This document shows, in pieces, positions 48,914 to 57,958 of a DNA stretch of 64,000 nucleotides (the stretch's first letter is position 1; each line of letters begins with the position of its first letter). The notes under the pieces are model-generated. The model ran no database searches. It was not told the origin of the DNA and saw only the letters and a program-made list of their open reading frames with translations. Source of the stretch: Enterococcus sp. 5H. Lineage in GTDB: Bacteria; Bacillota; Bacilli; Lactobacillales; Enterococcaceae. The stretch is taken from the NCBI RefSeq assembly GCF_028128615.1, contig NZ_AMDP01000019.1:372001-436000 (forward strand), in the 5' to 3' direction. Both the position numbers and the translations under genes were made by a program.

Positions 48914-49192
48914 TTATAAAAAATCCTTATCGAATAACTTTTTTTGTAGATAATTAAATAGTGAATACCATAAATTTTGATCGAAAATATTTTCCATAAA
49001 GAAGAGATTTTCTTTTGGAGTATCTGGCTCTGAATAATCAGAAATAACAAGATCAGCTTCGATACTGTTTTTAATGAACAGAATATTTTCTTCATTAATA
49101 ACTTTTAGTGGGGATTGAGCTGACTTAAGAAAAAAGCAAGGATAAAATAAGTAGAGGTTCTTTGCAAGAGGGAAAAATCGAGTTATACCCAT
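48914..49192 (-). pseudogene. Probable C-terminal remnant of an Mga-like regulator
   Basis: A 92-codon frame on the minus strand. Its second half, EADLVISDYSEPDTPKENLF through YSLFNYLQKKLFDK, resembles the C-terminal EIIB-like end of the intact Mga-type regulator at 33384-34892 (DLVISSSLLPRKK, then LYKILQQLLEKK). No N-terminal HTH domains or upstream continuation are seen, and the frame opens inside a large hairpin, so it looks like a degraded gene end. The similarity was judged by eye and is weak. Confidence 0.35.
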
Positions 49193-49239
49193 TCTTTACC
49201 AACTTTTGTTGATAAGAATCTAGGTATAACTCGATTTTT
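49173..49239. terminator. Long hairpin after ldh, bidirectional terminator
   Basis: AAAAATCGAGTTATACC (49173-49189) pairs perfectly with GGTATAACTCGATTTTT (49223-49239); the inner ATTCTT and AAGAAT continue the stem with bulges. The A run provides a T tract for ldh on the minus strand. Confidence 0.85.
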
Positions 49240-49282
49240 TAGTTAAATATAGATAGAAAATGTTCAAAGAAGCCTGTAAGTT

Positions 49283-50263
49283 CTAGTTATCTTCTGCTTC
49301 AAATTTTTCAAATGCAGAGTTGATGACTTCTTTTAAAGCATTTGCAGAAGCATTCATACGATCCATTTCAGAATCGGTTAAGGGAATTTCAATGACTTGT
49401 TTAATTCCTTGGCGATTGATAACGGCTGGTGCACCAATATAAATGTCATTTTGACCATATTCACCATCTAAATAAACAGAAAGTGGGAAAACCGAATTTT
49501 CATCATCTAAAATGGCTTTTGTGATTCGGGCCAAAGCCGCTGCGATTCCGTAGAATGTCGCACCTTTTTTCTCGATAATTGAATAAGCAGCATCTCTAAC
49601 GCTAAAGAACAGATTGACCATTGCTTCTTCATCGACATCTGGATTATTTTTAACCCATTCGTAAATTTGTAAGCCAGCAACATTCGCATGCGACCAAACT
49701 GGAAACTCAGTATCACCGTGTTCCCCTAAAATATAAGCATGGACGTTACGAGCATCTACATCGACTAATTCAGCGATTGCTTGACGGAAACGAGCAGAGT
49801 CTAGAGACGTTCCTGAACCAATAACGCGTTCTTTTGGAAATCCTGAGAATTTCCATGTAGAATAAGTTAAAATATCAACTGGATTCGCTGCAACTAAAAA
49901 GATACCGCTAAAACCAGAATCAACGATAGCTGTTACAATTTGTTTGTTGATCTTTAAATTTTTATGAACCAAATCAATTCTTGTTTCTCCAGGTTTTTGA
50001 GCAGCACCGGCTGTCAAAACAACAAGATCAGCATCATGACAATCGTCATAAGTGGCAGCATAAATTCGTTTAGGTGAAGTAAATGCTAGAGCATGAGATA
50101 AATCAGCCGCGTCACCTTCCGTTTTCTGTGTATCTATATCAATAATACCAACTTCTTGAGCAATATTTTGAGTGACTAAGGCAAATGCATAACTAGATCC
50201 GACAGCGCCATCTCCAACCAAAATTACTTTTTGGCGATCTTTATTCCCAACTGCTGCAGTCAT
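49283..50263 (-). CDS. ldh: L-lactate dehydrogenase
   Basis: Reduces pyruvate to L-lactate with NADH, the main fermentative end step of enterococci. The 326 residues include the NAD-binding [18 protein letters not shown], the catalytic Arg region [24 protein letters not shown] and the active-site His in [17 protein letters not shown] 50263 is chosen over ATG 50272 because AAAGGA touches the first but is 9 bases from the second. Its promoter carries a Rex-like operator. Confidence 0.96.
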   Translation of the reverse strand: MTAAVGNKDRQKVILVGDGAVGSSYAFALVTQNIAQEVGIIDIDTQKTEGDAADLSHALAFTSPKRIYAATYDDCHDADLVVLTAGAAQKPGETRIDLVHKNLKINKQIVTAIVDSGFSGIFLVAANPVDILTYSTWKFSGFPKERVIGSGTSLDSARFRQAIAELVDVDARNVHAYILGEHGDTEFPVWSHANVAGLQIYEWVKNNPDVDEEAMVNLFFSVRDAAYSIIEKKGATFYGIAAALARITKAILDDENSVFPLSVYLDGEYGQNDIYIGAPAVINRQGIKQVIEIPLTDSEMDRMNASANALKEVINSAFEKFEAEDN

Positions 50264-50301
50264 GTGTATCATTCCTTTCAGATAATTGTTTTATCACAAT
50301 G

Positions 50302-50330
50302 ATAATACCACCAATTGTGATTTTTGTCAC
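50302..50330 (-). promoter_or_regulatory. ldh promoter
   Basis: On the minus strand GTGACA (50330-50325) and TATTAT (50307-50302) are 17 bp apart, with TGG before the -10 (extended -10). The rest of the gap 50264-50589 holds the Rex-like site, the pth promoter and a leader hairpin. Confidence 0.7.
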
Positions 50331-50332
50331 GT
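50315..50332. promoter_or_regulatory. Rex-like operator over the ldh promoter
   Basis: TTGTGA, six bases, TCACGT matches the Rex consensus TTGTGA-N6-TCACAA at all but the last two positions. It overlaps the -35 and spacer of the ldh promoter. Rex is a repressor that leaves DNA when NADH rises, so ldh would be induced under reducing conditions. Confidence 0.65.
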
Positions 50333-50500
50333 TTTTTGTTTGAAGTATTAATACAGTTTTTCAAGGTGTTTCATAAGAAAACTCTTTCATGTGCGGTATT
50401 TCACTATTTCTGTTTTATAATAAAATTTGACCTGAAAAAAGGTCTCACAGAACTTATCTATTTTTTAAGATTTTAAAAGACTCAGCAACGCAATATTTTG

Positions 50501-50509
50501 TGGTATAAT
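50501..50509 (+). promoter_or_regulatory. Extended -10 promoter of pth-mfd
   Basis: TATAAT (50504-50509) is preceded by TGG. A small hairpin (GGGCAG 50522-50527 with CTGCTC 50537-50542) lies in the leader, followed by GGGTATTTTG, not a convincing terminator. Confidence 0.55.
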
Positions 50510-50589
50510 TGAAAAAAACTGGGCAGAGGATACTACTGCTCGGGTATTTTGTGTTGGAGAATGAGATACTTTACGTAAGGAGAATATAA

Positions 50590-51156
50590 ATGAAAATGAT
50601 CGTCGGGTTAGGCAACCCAGGAACTAAGTATCAAGAAACAAAACATAATATTGGTTTTATTACAGTTGATGAAATTGCGCAGCGTTACAATGCTGTTTTT
50701 AATAAAAGTCAGTTTGAAGCAGATATTGCGGAATTTTTTATTGGAACGGAAAAAGTCATGCTAGTTAAACCACTTACGTTTATGAATGAATCTGGGCGTT
50801 CAGTGGGACCGCTAATGACGTATTTTGGTATTGAAGATGAAGAATTAATTGTTATTTATGATGATTTAGATTTAGAAGTAGGCAAAATTCGTTTACGTGA
50901 AAAAGGCGGAGCAGGCGGACACAACGGAATTAAAAGTTTAATTGCACATTTAGGTACGAATGTTTTTCCACGTATTAAAATCGGTATTGGTCGCCCAATA
51001 GGAAATAACACAGTTGTCCACCATGTGTTGAGTACTTTCCCAAAAGAGAGCCACGAAGAGATGTTACTAGCAGTTAAAACGGCAGCTGATGCGGCAATTT
51101 ACGCTTGTGAAGGACACAGCTTTGTCGATACGATGAATCAGTTTAATGGAAAATAA
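50590..51156 (+). CDS. pth: Peptidyl-tRNA hydrolase
   Basis: Cleaves peptidyl-tRNA dropped from ribosomes so that the tRNA can be reused. The 188 residues begin MKMIVGLGNPGTKYQETKHN with Asn and His of the active site, then PLTFMNESGRSV, the catalytic Asp in YDDLDLEVGKIRLR, and GGAGGHNGIKS. TAAGGAGAA precedes the ATG. It lies 24 bp before mfd, the normal Firmicute order. Confidence 0.97.
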   Translation: MKMIVGLGNPGTKYQETKHNIGFITVDEIAQRYNAVFNKSQFEADIAEFFIGTEKVMLVKPLTFMNESGRSVGPLMTYFGIEDEELIVIYDDLDLEVGKIRLREKGGAGGHNGIKSLIAHLGTNVFPRIKIGIGRPIGNNTVVHHVLSTFPKESHEEMLLAVKTAADAAIYACEGHSFVDTMNQFNGK

Positions 51157-51180
51157 AAAGGAAACAAGGAGGAGCCAAAC

Positions 51181-54100
51181 GTGAACATCATTGAACGAAT
51201 TGGTGCAAGTGAACTAGTCCAAGACTGGCAAAAACAACTAACTGCTAACACACGCCAGTTAATTACAGGCTTAGCCGGCTCAGCCAAGACACTGGTGATG
51301 ACCAGTGCTTTTAAACAAAAAAAACAAAAAATAGTTGTTGCGGTTCCCAATCTATATTACGGTAATCAATTAGTTGAAGACTTTCGCAACGTTTTACCCG
51401 ATGAAGCAGTTTATTTATTCCCGGTAGATGAAGTTTTATCTGCTGAAATGGCCTTTTCTTCACCAGAAGCAAGAGCAGAACGAGTAGCAGCGTTGAATTT
51501 TTTATTGACAGATGATCCGGGAATTGTAGTTGTACCAGTTGCTGGACTAAGAAAATATTTGCCAAGTAAACAAACTTGGGAAAATGCGCAATTACACTGG
51601 GAAATTGGCAGTGAAATTGATCCGGACAGATTAGCACAAGAACTTGTATTGATGGGCTATGAACGGGAATCCTTAGTTGGAAAACCGGGAGATTTTAGTA
51701 TTCGCGGCAGCATTGTTGACGTATATCCGTTAAATTCAGAATATCCAGTTCGGGCAGAACTATTTGATATTGAAATTGATTCTTTACGTTATTTTGAAGC
51801 TGATACACAGCGTTCTGTTGCAACTATTGATTCAGTAAACCTTTCGCCAATGACTGATTTAGTTTTTTCAAAAGCAGATTTAGCTTTTGGTGAAAAGCAA
51901 CTGGAACATGCATTGGAAAAAAGATTGGCGATTACTAAAGAGGCGACGGAAAGAGGATTCTTGCAAGATTATTTTGGTCAACTAGCAACAGCTTGGGAAC
52001 AAGGTATTCCAACCGAGAATGCACATTTTTATACTGATTTTCTTTATGAACAAAAGACGACATTACTCGATTATTTATCTGAAGATAGTATTATCTTTAT
52101 TGATGACTATGCCCGGATTTTAGAAGCAGAACGTGAGATTATTCGAGAAGAAAATGAGTGGCAAGTCCAAAAATTAGAAGAAATGCGCGTTTTCCCAGAG
52201 CAAACATTCGGTTTGGATTTCCACGATCAAGTTAGAAAAATGTCTTTTACCACAACGTTCTTTTCTTTATTTCAAAAAGGAATGGGGAATTTACGCTTTC
52301 AAGCGATTCATAATTTCCAATATCGCTCGATGCAGCAATTTTTCGGTCAAATGCCATTGTTAAAAACAGAGATGGATCGTTGGCAAAAACAAGAGCAAAC
52401 AGTTATTGTCTTTGTTCCAACCAAAGAGCGTAGCCAAAAAGTAGAAGAGTTGTTCCGTGATTTTGATATTACTAGTGTTACAGCTTCGCCGAACAAATTA
52501 ATTGAAGGAAAAATCCAAATCGTTGAAGGAGCACTTCAGTCAGGCTTTGAATTACCTGCTGAAAAACTTGTAACGATTACTGAAAAAGAGATTTTTCATA
52601 CAACAACGAAAAAGCGTGCACGTCGCCAGACGGTTTCAAATGCTGAACGTTTAAAAAGTTATAGCGATTTAAAAACAGGCGATTACGTTGTCCATGCAAA
52701 TCATGGGATCGGGAAATATATTGGGATGGAAACACTGGAAGTTGATGGTGTGCATCAAGATTACATCACGATTTTATATCAAAATGACGATAAACTATTT
52801 ATTCCGGTTACTCAGCTGAATTTAATTCAAAAATTTGTTGCATCTGAAGCTAAAACACCAAAAGTTAATAAACTAGGCGGCAGTGAGTGGAGTAAAACAA
52901 AACGAAAAGTATCTTCGAAAATCGAAGATATTGCAGATGATTTGATCCAACTTTACGCTGATAGAGATTCAGAAAAAGGTTACGCATTTCCGCCAGATGA
53001 TGCCTACCAGAAAGAATTTGAAGATGCCTTTCCATATAGTGAAACAGATGACCAATTACGTAGTACAGCGGAAATCAAACACGATATGGAGAAAACACGC
53101 CCAATGGATCGTTTATTAGTTGGCGATGTCGGCTATGGGAAAACAGAAGTTGCTTTACGTGCAGCTTTTAAAGCAATCAATAACAACAAACAGGTAGCTT
53201 TTTTAGTGCCGACAACTATTTTAGCGCAGCAGCATTATGAAACCATGCTGGATCGTTTTGAAGGATTTCCAGTAGAAGTTGGCTTGTTAAGCCGTTTTAG
53301 AACGAAAAAACAACAAAATGAAACCATCGAAAAAATTAAGCGTGGGCAAATTGATATTGTCGTTGGAACACATCGTTTGCTTTCGCAAGATATTACTTTT
53401 AGTGATATAGGTTTACTTGTAATCGATGAAGAACAACGTTTTGGTGTAAAACACAAAGAACGTTTGAAACAGCTCCGCTCTCAAGTAGATGTTTTAACTT
53501 TAACGGCGACACCAATTCCACGAACCTTGCATATGTCGATGCTTGGTGTACGTGATTTATCTGTCATTGAGACACCACCCGAAAATCGTTATCCGATTCA
53601 GACTTATGTAATGGAACATAATCCTGGGGCAATTAGAGAAGCGATTGAACGAGAAATGGCACGTGATGGTCAAGTGTTTTACTTATATAATCGTGTCGAT
53701 ACAATTGAGAAAAAAGTTGAGGAAATTCAAGCCCTTGTACCGGAAGCTAGAATTGCCTATGCACATGGACAGATGACAGAAGTTCAATTGGAAAATACCT
53801 TATTTGACTTTATTGAACGTCAGTATGATGTTCTGGTTACTACGACAATTATTGAAACAGGTGTTGATATTCCCAATGCCAATACGCTATTTGTTGAAAA
53901 TGCAGATTATATGGGCTTATCTACGTTGTATCAATTGCGTGGTCGAGTTGGACGAAGTAATCGCGTGGCTTACGCCTATTTTATGTATGAGCAGCAAAAA
54001 ATTCTTAATGAAGTTAGTGAAAAACGTTTAGAAGCGATCAAAGATTTTACGGAACTCGGTTCAGGATTTAAAATTGCAATGCGTGATTTATCCATTCGCG

Positions 54101-54714
54101 GTGCCGGAAATCTTTTAGGAGCACAACAACACGGCTTTATTGATTCAGTCGGTTTTGATATGTACTCTCAAATGCTTGCGGAAGCTGTTGCAAGAAAACA
54201 AGGAAAAAATATTCAAGATCAGAAAACGTCTGTTGAGATTGATCTGGGCATTGATGCATATCTACCAACTAGCTATATTTCAGATGAACGTCAGAAAATT
54301 GAAATTTATAAGCGAATTCGTCAGTTAGAAAATATGGATATGTACGATGAGTTAGAAGCAGATCTATTGGACCGTTTTGGTGAATATCCAGATGAAGTGG
54401 CCCACTTATTAACAACTGGACAGATCAAAATGAACGGTGATCGTGCTTTAATTGAGACGATCCGTAAACGAAAACAAGAAATTACCTTCACGCTAAGTAA
54501 AATTGGTACGAAGACATATAGTGTTGAACAGATTTTTGAAGCACTGTCACAAACACAATTAAAAGCTGATCTTGCAGTAGATAATGAAAAAATGTCTGTA
54601 CGCTTAAAAGTACCAAAAGACATGAAAGAAGCAGCATGGTTACAAGAAGTGGCCTTGTTCACTAAAGCTTTAAGACAAGAAAAATACAAAAGCGCAACTG
54701 TAAAAGAAGAGTAA
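51181..54714 (+). CDS. mfd: Transcription-repair coupling factor Mfd
   Basis: The 1177-residue ATP-dependent translocase pushes stalled RNA polymerase off DNA and recruits UvrA. A UvrB-like module lies at about 1-350. The CarD-like RNA polymerase interaction domain is at about 490-560 (DLKTGDYVVHANHGIGKYIG). The helicase motor has Walker A GDVGYGKTEVA near 645 and the box LLVIDEEQRFGVKH near 755; the TRCF domain lies at about 1010-1110. GTG start 51181 follows AAGGAGGAG. Confidence 0.97.
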   Translation: MNIIERIGASELVQDWQKQLTANTRQLITGLAGSAKTLVMTSAFKQKKQKIVVAVPNLYYGNQLVEDFRNVLPDEAVYLFPVDEVLSAEMAFSSPEARAERVAALNFLLTDDPGIVVVPVAGLRKYLPSKQTWENAQLHWEIGSEIDPDRLAQELVLMGYERESLVGKPGDFSIRGSIVDVYPLNSEYPVRAELFDIEIDSLRYFEADTQRSVATIDSVNLSPMTDLVFSKADLAFGEKQLEHALEKRLAITKEATERGFLQDYFGQLATAWEQGIPTENAHFYTDFLYEQKTTLLDYLSEDSIIFIDDYARILEAEREIIREENEWQVQKLEEMRVFPEQTFGLDFHDQVRKMSFTTTFFSLFQKGMGNLRFQAIHNFQYRSMQQFFGQMPLLKTEMDRWQKQEQTVIVFVPTKERSQKVEELFRDFDITSVTASPNKLIEGKIQIVEGALQSGFELPAEKLVTITEKEIFHTTTKKRARRQTVSNAERLKSYSDLKTGDYVVHANHGIGKYIGMETLEVDGVHQDYITILYQNDDKLFIPVTQLNLIQKFVASEAKTPKVNKLGGSEWSKTKRKVSSKIEDIADDLIQLYADRDSEKGYAFPPDDAYQKEFEDAFPYSETDDQLRSTAEIKHDMEKTRPMDRLLVGDVGYGKTEVALRAAFKAINNNKQVAFLVPTTILAQQHYETMLDRFEGFPVEVGLLSRFRTKKQQNETIEKIKRGQIDIVVGTHRLLSQDITFSDIGLLVIDEEQRFGVKHKERLKQLRSQVDVLTLTATPIPRTLHMSMLGVRDLSVIETPPENRYPIQTYVMEHNPGAIREAIEREMARDGQVFYLYNRVDTIEKKVEEIQALVPEARIAYAHGQMTEVQLENTLFDFIERQYDVLVTTTIIETGVDIPNANTLFVENADYMGLSTLYQLRGRVGRSNRVAYAYFMYEQQKILNEVSEKRLEAIKDFTELGSGFKIAMRDLSIRGAGNLLGAQQHGFIDSVGFDMYSQMLAEAVARKQGKNIQDQKTSVEIDLGIDAYLPTSYISDERQKIEIYKRIRQLENMDMYDELEADLLDRFGEYPDEVAHLLTTGQIKMNGDRALIETIRKRKQEITFTLSKIGTKTYSVEQIFEALSQTQLKADLAVDNEKMSVRLKVPKDMKEAAWLQEVALFTKALRQEKYKSATVKEE

Positions 54715-54757
54715 CCAGAACTTAATTTCATGGGCAAATTTCTCAGAAAAAAAGAAA

Positions 54758-54917
54758 GTGACCAAAAGCGCCACAGTCAATTTTCCCTATTTTTCAGTCG
54801 AAATAAAACGAGCCCATGCAGCTTTAAATGTATCCAGCTTTACGAACCAGTCCCATGGAAAAAAGATGAAATCAGCCTGTGACCAAAAGCGTCACAATCA
54901 TATTTCCCTATTTTTCA
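54758..54917. repeat. Pair of 39-bp direct repeats in the mfd-flippase gap
   Basis: Copies at 54758-54796 and 54879-54917 agree at about 35 of 39 positions with a 121-bp period. Each begins GTGACCAAAAGCG and ends TTTCCCTATTTTTCA. In the second copy GTGAC and GTCAC form a 5-bp inverted repeat. No protein is encoded, and the family is not recognised. Confidence 0.7.
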
Positions 54918-54967
54918 TAAGGCACTAACGGGTTCGTTCAGCTTTTAAATCAGGAGGACAGAACACC

Positions 54968-56551
54968 ATGGCGCATAAGGAAATGAGGACGATGATGCAA
55001 GGAGCGTTTGTATTGACGATTGCATCATTTGTCGCCAAAGTATTAAGTGCGGTGTATCGTGTGCCGTTTCAAAACTTAGTTGGTGATGAAGGATTTTATG
55101 TTTACCAACAAGTCTATCCTATCTATGGAATTGCGATGACCTTGGCGTTGTCAGGATTGCCGCAATTTATTTCAAAAGTTGTGGCAGAACAATCAGACAT
55201 TAGTAAGCAAAAGAAAGTATTACAGCAACTGTTTCCATTCGTGTTAATTATTGCTGGATTATGTTGGGCTTTTTTCTTTTTTGGAAGTCATGAAATTGCT
55301 TATATGATGGGTGATGAAAAGTTAACTCCATTGATCCAAGTTGTTTCTTTTACTTTTTTATTAGTCCCTATTTTATCGTTTTATCGTGGGAATTTTCAGG
55401 GACATCTGTTGATGATTCCTAGTGCGATTTCACAAGTAATGGAACAAATCGTACGAGTTGGTGTAATCTTAGTTGCTGCCTACTCGTTTACTCAATTTGG
55501 GTGGTCAGTCTATCAAACGGGAACGGTAGCGATGGGTGGAGCTTTATTGGGCGGTCTGATTGCAGCTGGCATCCTCTGGTACTATGATCGCAAAATTCGA
55601 GTAGGAAGTTCGGCGTATTTAACACGTTGGGCGCTGACGGATGAAACAAAACCTTTAGTTGGTCGTTTGCTGTTAGAAGGTGGGATTGTCTCTTTATATA
55701 GTGCATTCCTGATTTTATTTCAGTTAGTTGATTCATTTTTTGTGAAAAATGCATTAGTTATTTCTGGAATGAGTGATTTTGCTGCGAAAGTTGATAAAGG
55801 GATTTATGATCGTGGACAGCCTTTGGTACAATTAGGTCTGGTAGTTTCATTAGCATTAAGTTCAAGTTTTTTACCAGCCTTGACCAAATATTTTATTGGT
55901 TCTGAGCAAGGTCGATTTTTACAAGCAGCAAAGATTTTTTTACGCCTAACCACAACGAGTGCGGCTGCGGCTTCGATCGGACTGGTCTTATTATTACCAT
56001 ATATCAACTTTGCTTTGTTTAAAGACTATCAGGGAAATGGAGTCTTGGGAATCTATGTTTGTTCAATTGCCTTTATGGCAGTTATCCATGCCTACCAAAG
56101 TATTTTTCAAAGTCGTAATCAGTTCTCAGTATCGATGGTCGCAGCAGTCTCTGGAATTTTTATGAAGCTGATTTCTACAAGCCCACTTACGCAAGCTTTT
56201 GGGACACTTGGTGCGAGTGTTTCAACTATCGCAGGTTTAATTACAACGTTACTTTTATTAGTTGTTTTTTCGAAAAAAGAAATAAACAGCTTTGTTGTGG
56301 AAAATCATTTTCTACGAAAGTTGACTAGTAGTTTAGCAATAATGGGGATTGTGTTACTCTGTTATCAAGGGATTATTTCAATCTTCCTTGGAACAGTTGA
56401 GCATCGTGGTCAGGCTCTAATCATCAGTATTGTTGGAGTTGTTATTGGTGGAGCAGCTTTTATTTTAACAATCATAAAACTAAATTTATTTACCGTTCGA
56501 GAATGGCTAACACTACCATTTGGAGCAAAAATATTAAGAATGAAGAGGTAA
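54968..56551 (+). CDS. Polysaccharide/lipid flippase of the MOP superfamily (SpoVB/MurJ-like)
   Basis: The 527-residue protein has about 14 transmembrane helices and begins with [20 protein letters not shown], the usual N terminus of MATE-like oligosaccharide flippases, with [13 protein letters not shown] after helix 2. It may flip lipid-linked cell wall precursors or other polysaccharide units. The place between mfd and the S4-domain gene is standard in Firmicutes. GGAGGACAG precedes the ATG. Confidence 0.85.
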   Translation: MAHKEMRTMMQGAFVLTIASFVAKVLSAVYRVPFQNLVGDEGFYVYQQVYPIYGIAMTLALSGLPQFISKVVAEQSDISKQKKVLQQLFPFVLIIAGLCWAFFFFGSHEIAYMMGDEKLTPLIQVVSFTFLLVPILSFYRGNFQGHLLMIPSAISQVMEQIVRVGVILVAAYSFTQFGWSVYQTGTVAMGGALLGGLIAAGILWYYDRKIRVGSSAYLTRWALTDETKPLVGRLLLEGGIVSLYSAFLILFQLVDSFFVKNALVISGMSDFAAKVDKGIYDRGQPLVQLGLVVSLALSSSFLPALTKYFIGSEQGRFLQAAKIFLRLTTTSAAAASIGLVLLLPYINFALFKDYQGNGVLGIYVCSIAFMAVIHAYQSIFQSRNQFSVSMVAAVSGIFMKLISTSPLTQAFGTLGASVSTIAGLITTLLLLVVFSKKEINSFVVENHFLRKLTSSLAIMGIVLLCYQGIISIFLGTVEHRGQALIISIVGVVIGGAAFILTIIKLNLFTVREWLTLPFGAKILRMKR

Positions 56552-56555
56552 GATT

Positions 56556-56831
56556 ATGCGTTTAGATAAATTTTTAAAAGTATCGCGTATCATTAAAAGA
56601 AGACCCGTTGCAAAAGAAGTTGCCGATAAAGGGCGGATTCAAATTAATGGAATCTTGTCAAAATCATCAAGCAATGTAAAAATCGGTGATAAAATTAAGA
56701 TTCAATTCGGAAATAAAATCCTAGAAGTTGAAGTCCTTGAGCTTCATGATTCGACAAAAAAAGAAGATGCACAAAAGATGTATCAAATCATTTCAGAAAC
56801 AAGAGTCGAAAATAGTGATAATTTAGATTAG
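56556..56831 (+). CDS. rqcP: S4-domain RNA-binding protein RqcP (YabO/Hsp15 family)
   Basis: The 91 residues begin [20 protein letters not shown], a canonical S4 domain, followed by [20 protein letters not shown]. In Bacillus the orthologue works with RqcH in ribosome-associated quality control, helping to add C-terminal alanine tails on stalled 50S subunits. It lies 4 bp after the flippase gene, whose end carries its ribosome binding site (AAGAGGTAAG). Confidence 0.92.
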   Translation: MRLDKFLKVSRIIKRRPVAKEVADKGRIQINGILSKSSSNVKIGDKIKIQFGNKILEVEVLELHDSTKKEDAQKMYQIISETRVENSDNLD

Positions 56832-56857
56832 ACAAGCATCTTAGATGTTGGTATAAT
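56829..56857 (+). promoter_or_regulatory. Promoter of divIC
   Basis: TAGACA (56829-56834) and TATAAT (56852-56857) are 17 bp apart, with TGG giving an extended -10. Confidence 0.7.
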
Positions 56858-56893
56858 AAAGCAGACAATCCAAAAATGAGTGGAGCGGAAAAT

Positions 56894-57352
56894 ATGGGAA
56901 AAAAGAAAAAAGACGTGGAGAAAGTTGCTGCCTTAGATAACGAGTATACAAAAGAACAGTATGCAGAGTTTCAAAAACAGCAAAAACAGTTGATTTTTAG
57001 ACGCCGACGTTTAGCAGTTGTTTTTCTCGTAGCATTTGTAATTTTTATTGTTTCCGGTATTCAGCTGATGAAGGATTACCAACAATTAAATGCGTTTAAA
57101 AAACAGCAGACAGAAGCTGTCGCAGAATCAGCAGAAGCGGATAAAAAGTTACAGCGTTTAGAACAAGACGTAGCTTTATTACGAGATGATGATTATGTAG
57201 CCAAACTGGCACGCAGCCGTTTTTATGTCTCAAAAGAAGGCGAGCAAATTTACAATATTCCAGAGTTAGGCGGATCAACAACTAGCTCAAGCAATGAACA
57301 AAAACAATCTTCACAAGAGAGTCAATCACAGTCTAATTCAACTGAACAATAA
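56894..57352 (+). CDS. divIC: Cell division protein DivIC (FtsB-like septum formation initiator)
   Basis: A predicted 152-residue bitopic protein. A basic cytoplasmic N terminus precedes one membrane helix (about 42-62, LAVVFLVAFVIFIVSGIQLM); an extracellular coiled coil (about 65-110, QTEAVAESAEADKKLQRLEQ) and the conserved DDDYVAKLARSRFYVSKEGE follow, with a Ser/Gln-rich tail. It works with FtsL and DivIB in the division complex. ATG 56894 follows GGAGCGG; ATG 56876 lies just before that site. Confidence 0.93.
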   Translation: MGKKKKDVEKVAALDNEYTKEQYAEFQKQQKQLIFRRRRLAVVFLVAFVIFIVSGIQLMKDYQQLNAFKKQQTEAVAESAEADKKLQRLEQDVALLRDDDYVAKLARSRFYVSKEGEQIYNIPELGGSTTSSSNEQKQSSQESQSQSNSTEQ

Positions 57353-57407
57353 TCGGGCGAATAACTGCAGATATAATAGGGTAAATAATAGGAGGAACAT
57401 TTTTTTT

Positions 57408-57881
57408 ATGTCAATTGAAGTAGGAGCTAAGTTGCCAGGGAAAGTGTCAGGTATCACTAATTTTGGTGCCTTCATCGATTTAGGTGAAGGAAAAACAGGG
57501 TTGGTTCACATTAGTGAAGTATCAAACGGATTTGTAAAAGATATTCATGATGTCTTAACCGTAGGGGATGAAGTAACAGTTAAAGTTACCTCTGTTGGTG
57601 ATGACGGCAAAGTTGGCTTATCGATTCGTAAAGCACAAGAACAACCAGCAGAACCAAAACGCGAATTTCAACGTCGCGAGAATCAAGAATTTCAAGGGAA
57701 TAGAGACCGTGGTCAACGCCCAGCGCCTAAGAAGCAATTTACACGTGCGCAGCCAACAAACTCAAAACAAGATTTTGATTCATTAATGAGTTCATTTTTG
57801 AAAGACAGTGATGATCGATTATCTTCTTTAAAGAGAAACACAGAAGGTAAACGTGGTGGACGCGGCGGACGTCGTAACTAA
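57408..57881 (+). CDS. S1 RNA-binding domain protein (YabR-like)
   Basis: The 157-residue protein has one S1 domain at about 5-78 (GAKLPGKVSGITNFGAFIDL, GKTGLVHISEV), followed by an Arg/Gln-rich region and a Gly/Arg-rich tail ending GGRGGRRN. S1-domain proteins bind RNA, often on the ribosome. GGAGGAAC precedes the ATG. The place between divIC and tilS is standard in Firmicutes. Confidence 0.9.
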   Translation: MSIEVGAKLPGKVSGITNFGAFIDLGEGKTGLVHISEVSNGFVKDIHDVLTVGDEVTVKVTSVGDDGKVGLSIRKAQEQPAEPKREFQRRENQEFQGNRDRGQRPAPKKQFTRAQPTNSKQDFDSLMSSFLKDSDDRLSSLKRNTEGKRGGRGGRRN

Positions 57882-57891
57882 TAGATAATTG

Positions 57892-57920
57892 AAGCTGAGC
57901 GTAAGCTCGGCTTTTCTGTT
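57892..57920 (+). terminator. Terminator of the S1-domain protein gene
   Basis: AAGCTGAGC (57892-57900), GTAA loop, GCTCGGCTT (57905-57913), then TTCTGTTTTT. The stem has one G-U pair. Confidence 0.8.
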
Positions 57921-57958
57921 TTTAGATTGATTATTGAATGAGATAGTGAGGTGAGCAA

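Noticed and set aside
57294-57407. 38-residue N-terminal extension of the S1-domain protein
   Set aside because: It overlaps the divIC end in another frame, and the strong GGAGGAAC site serves ATG 57408.
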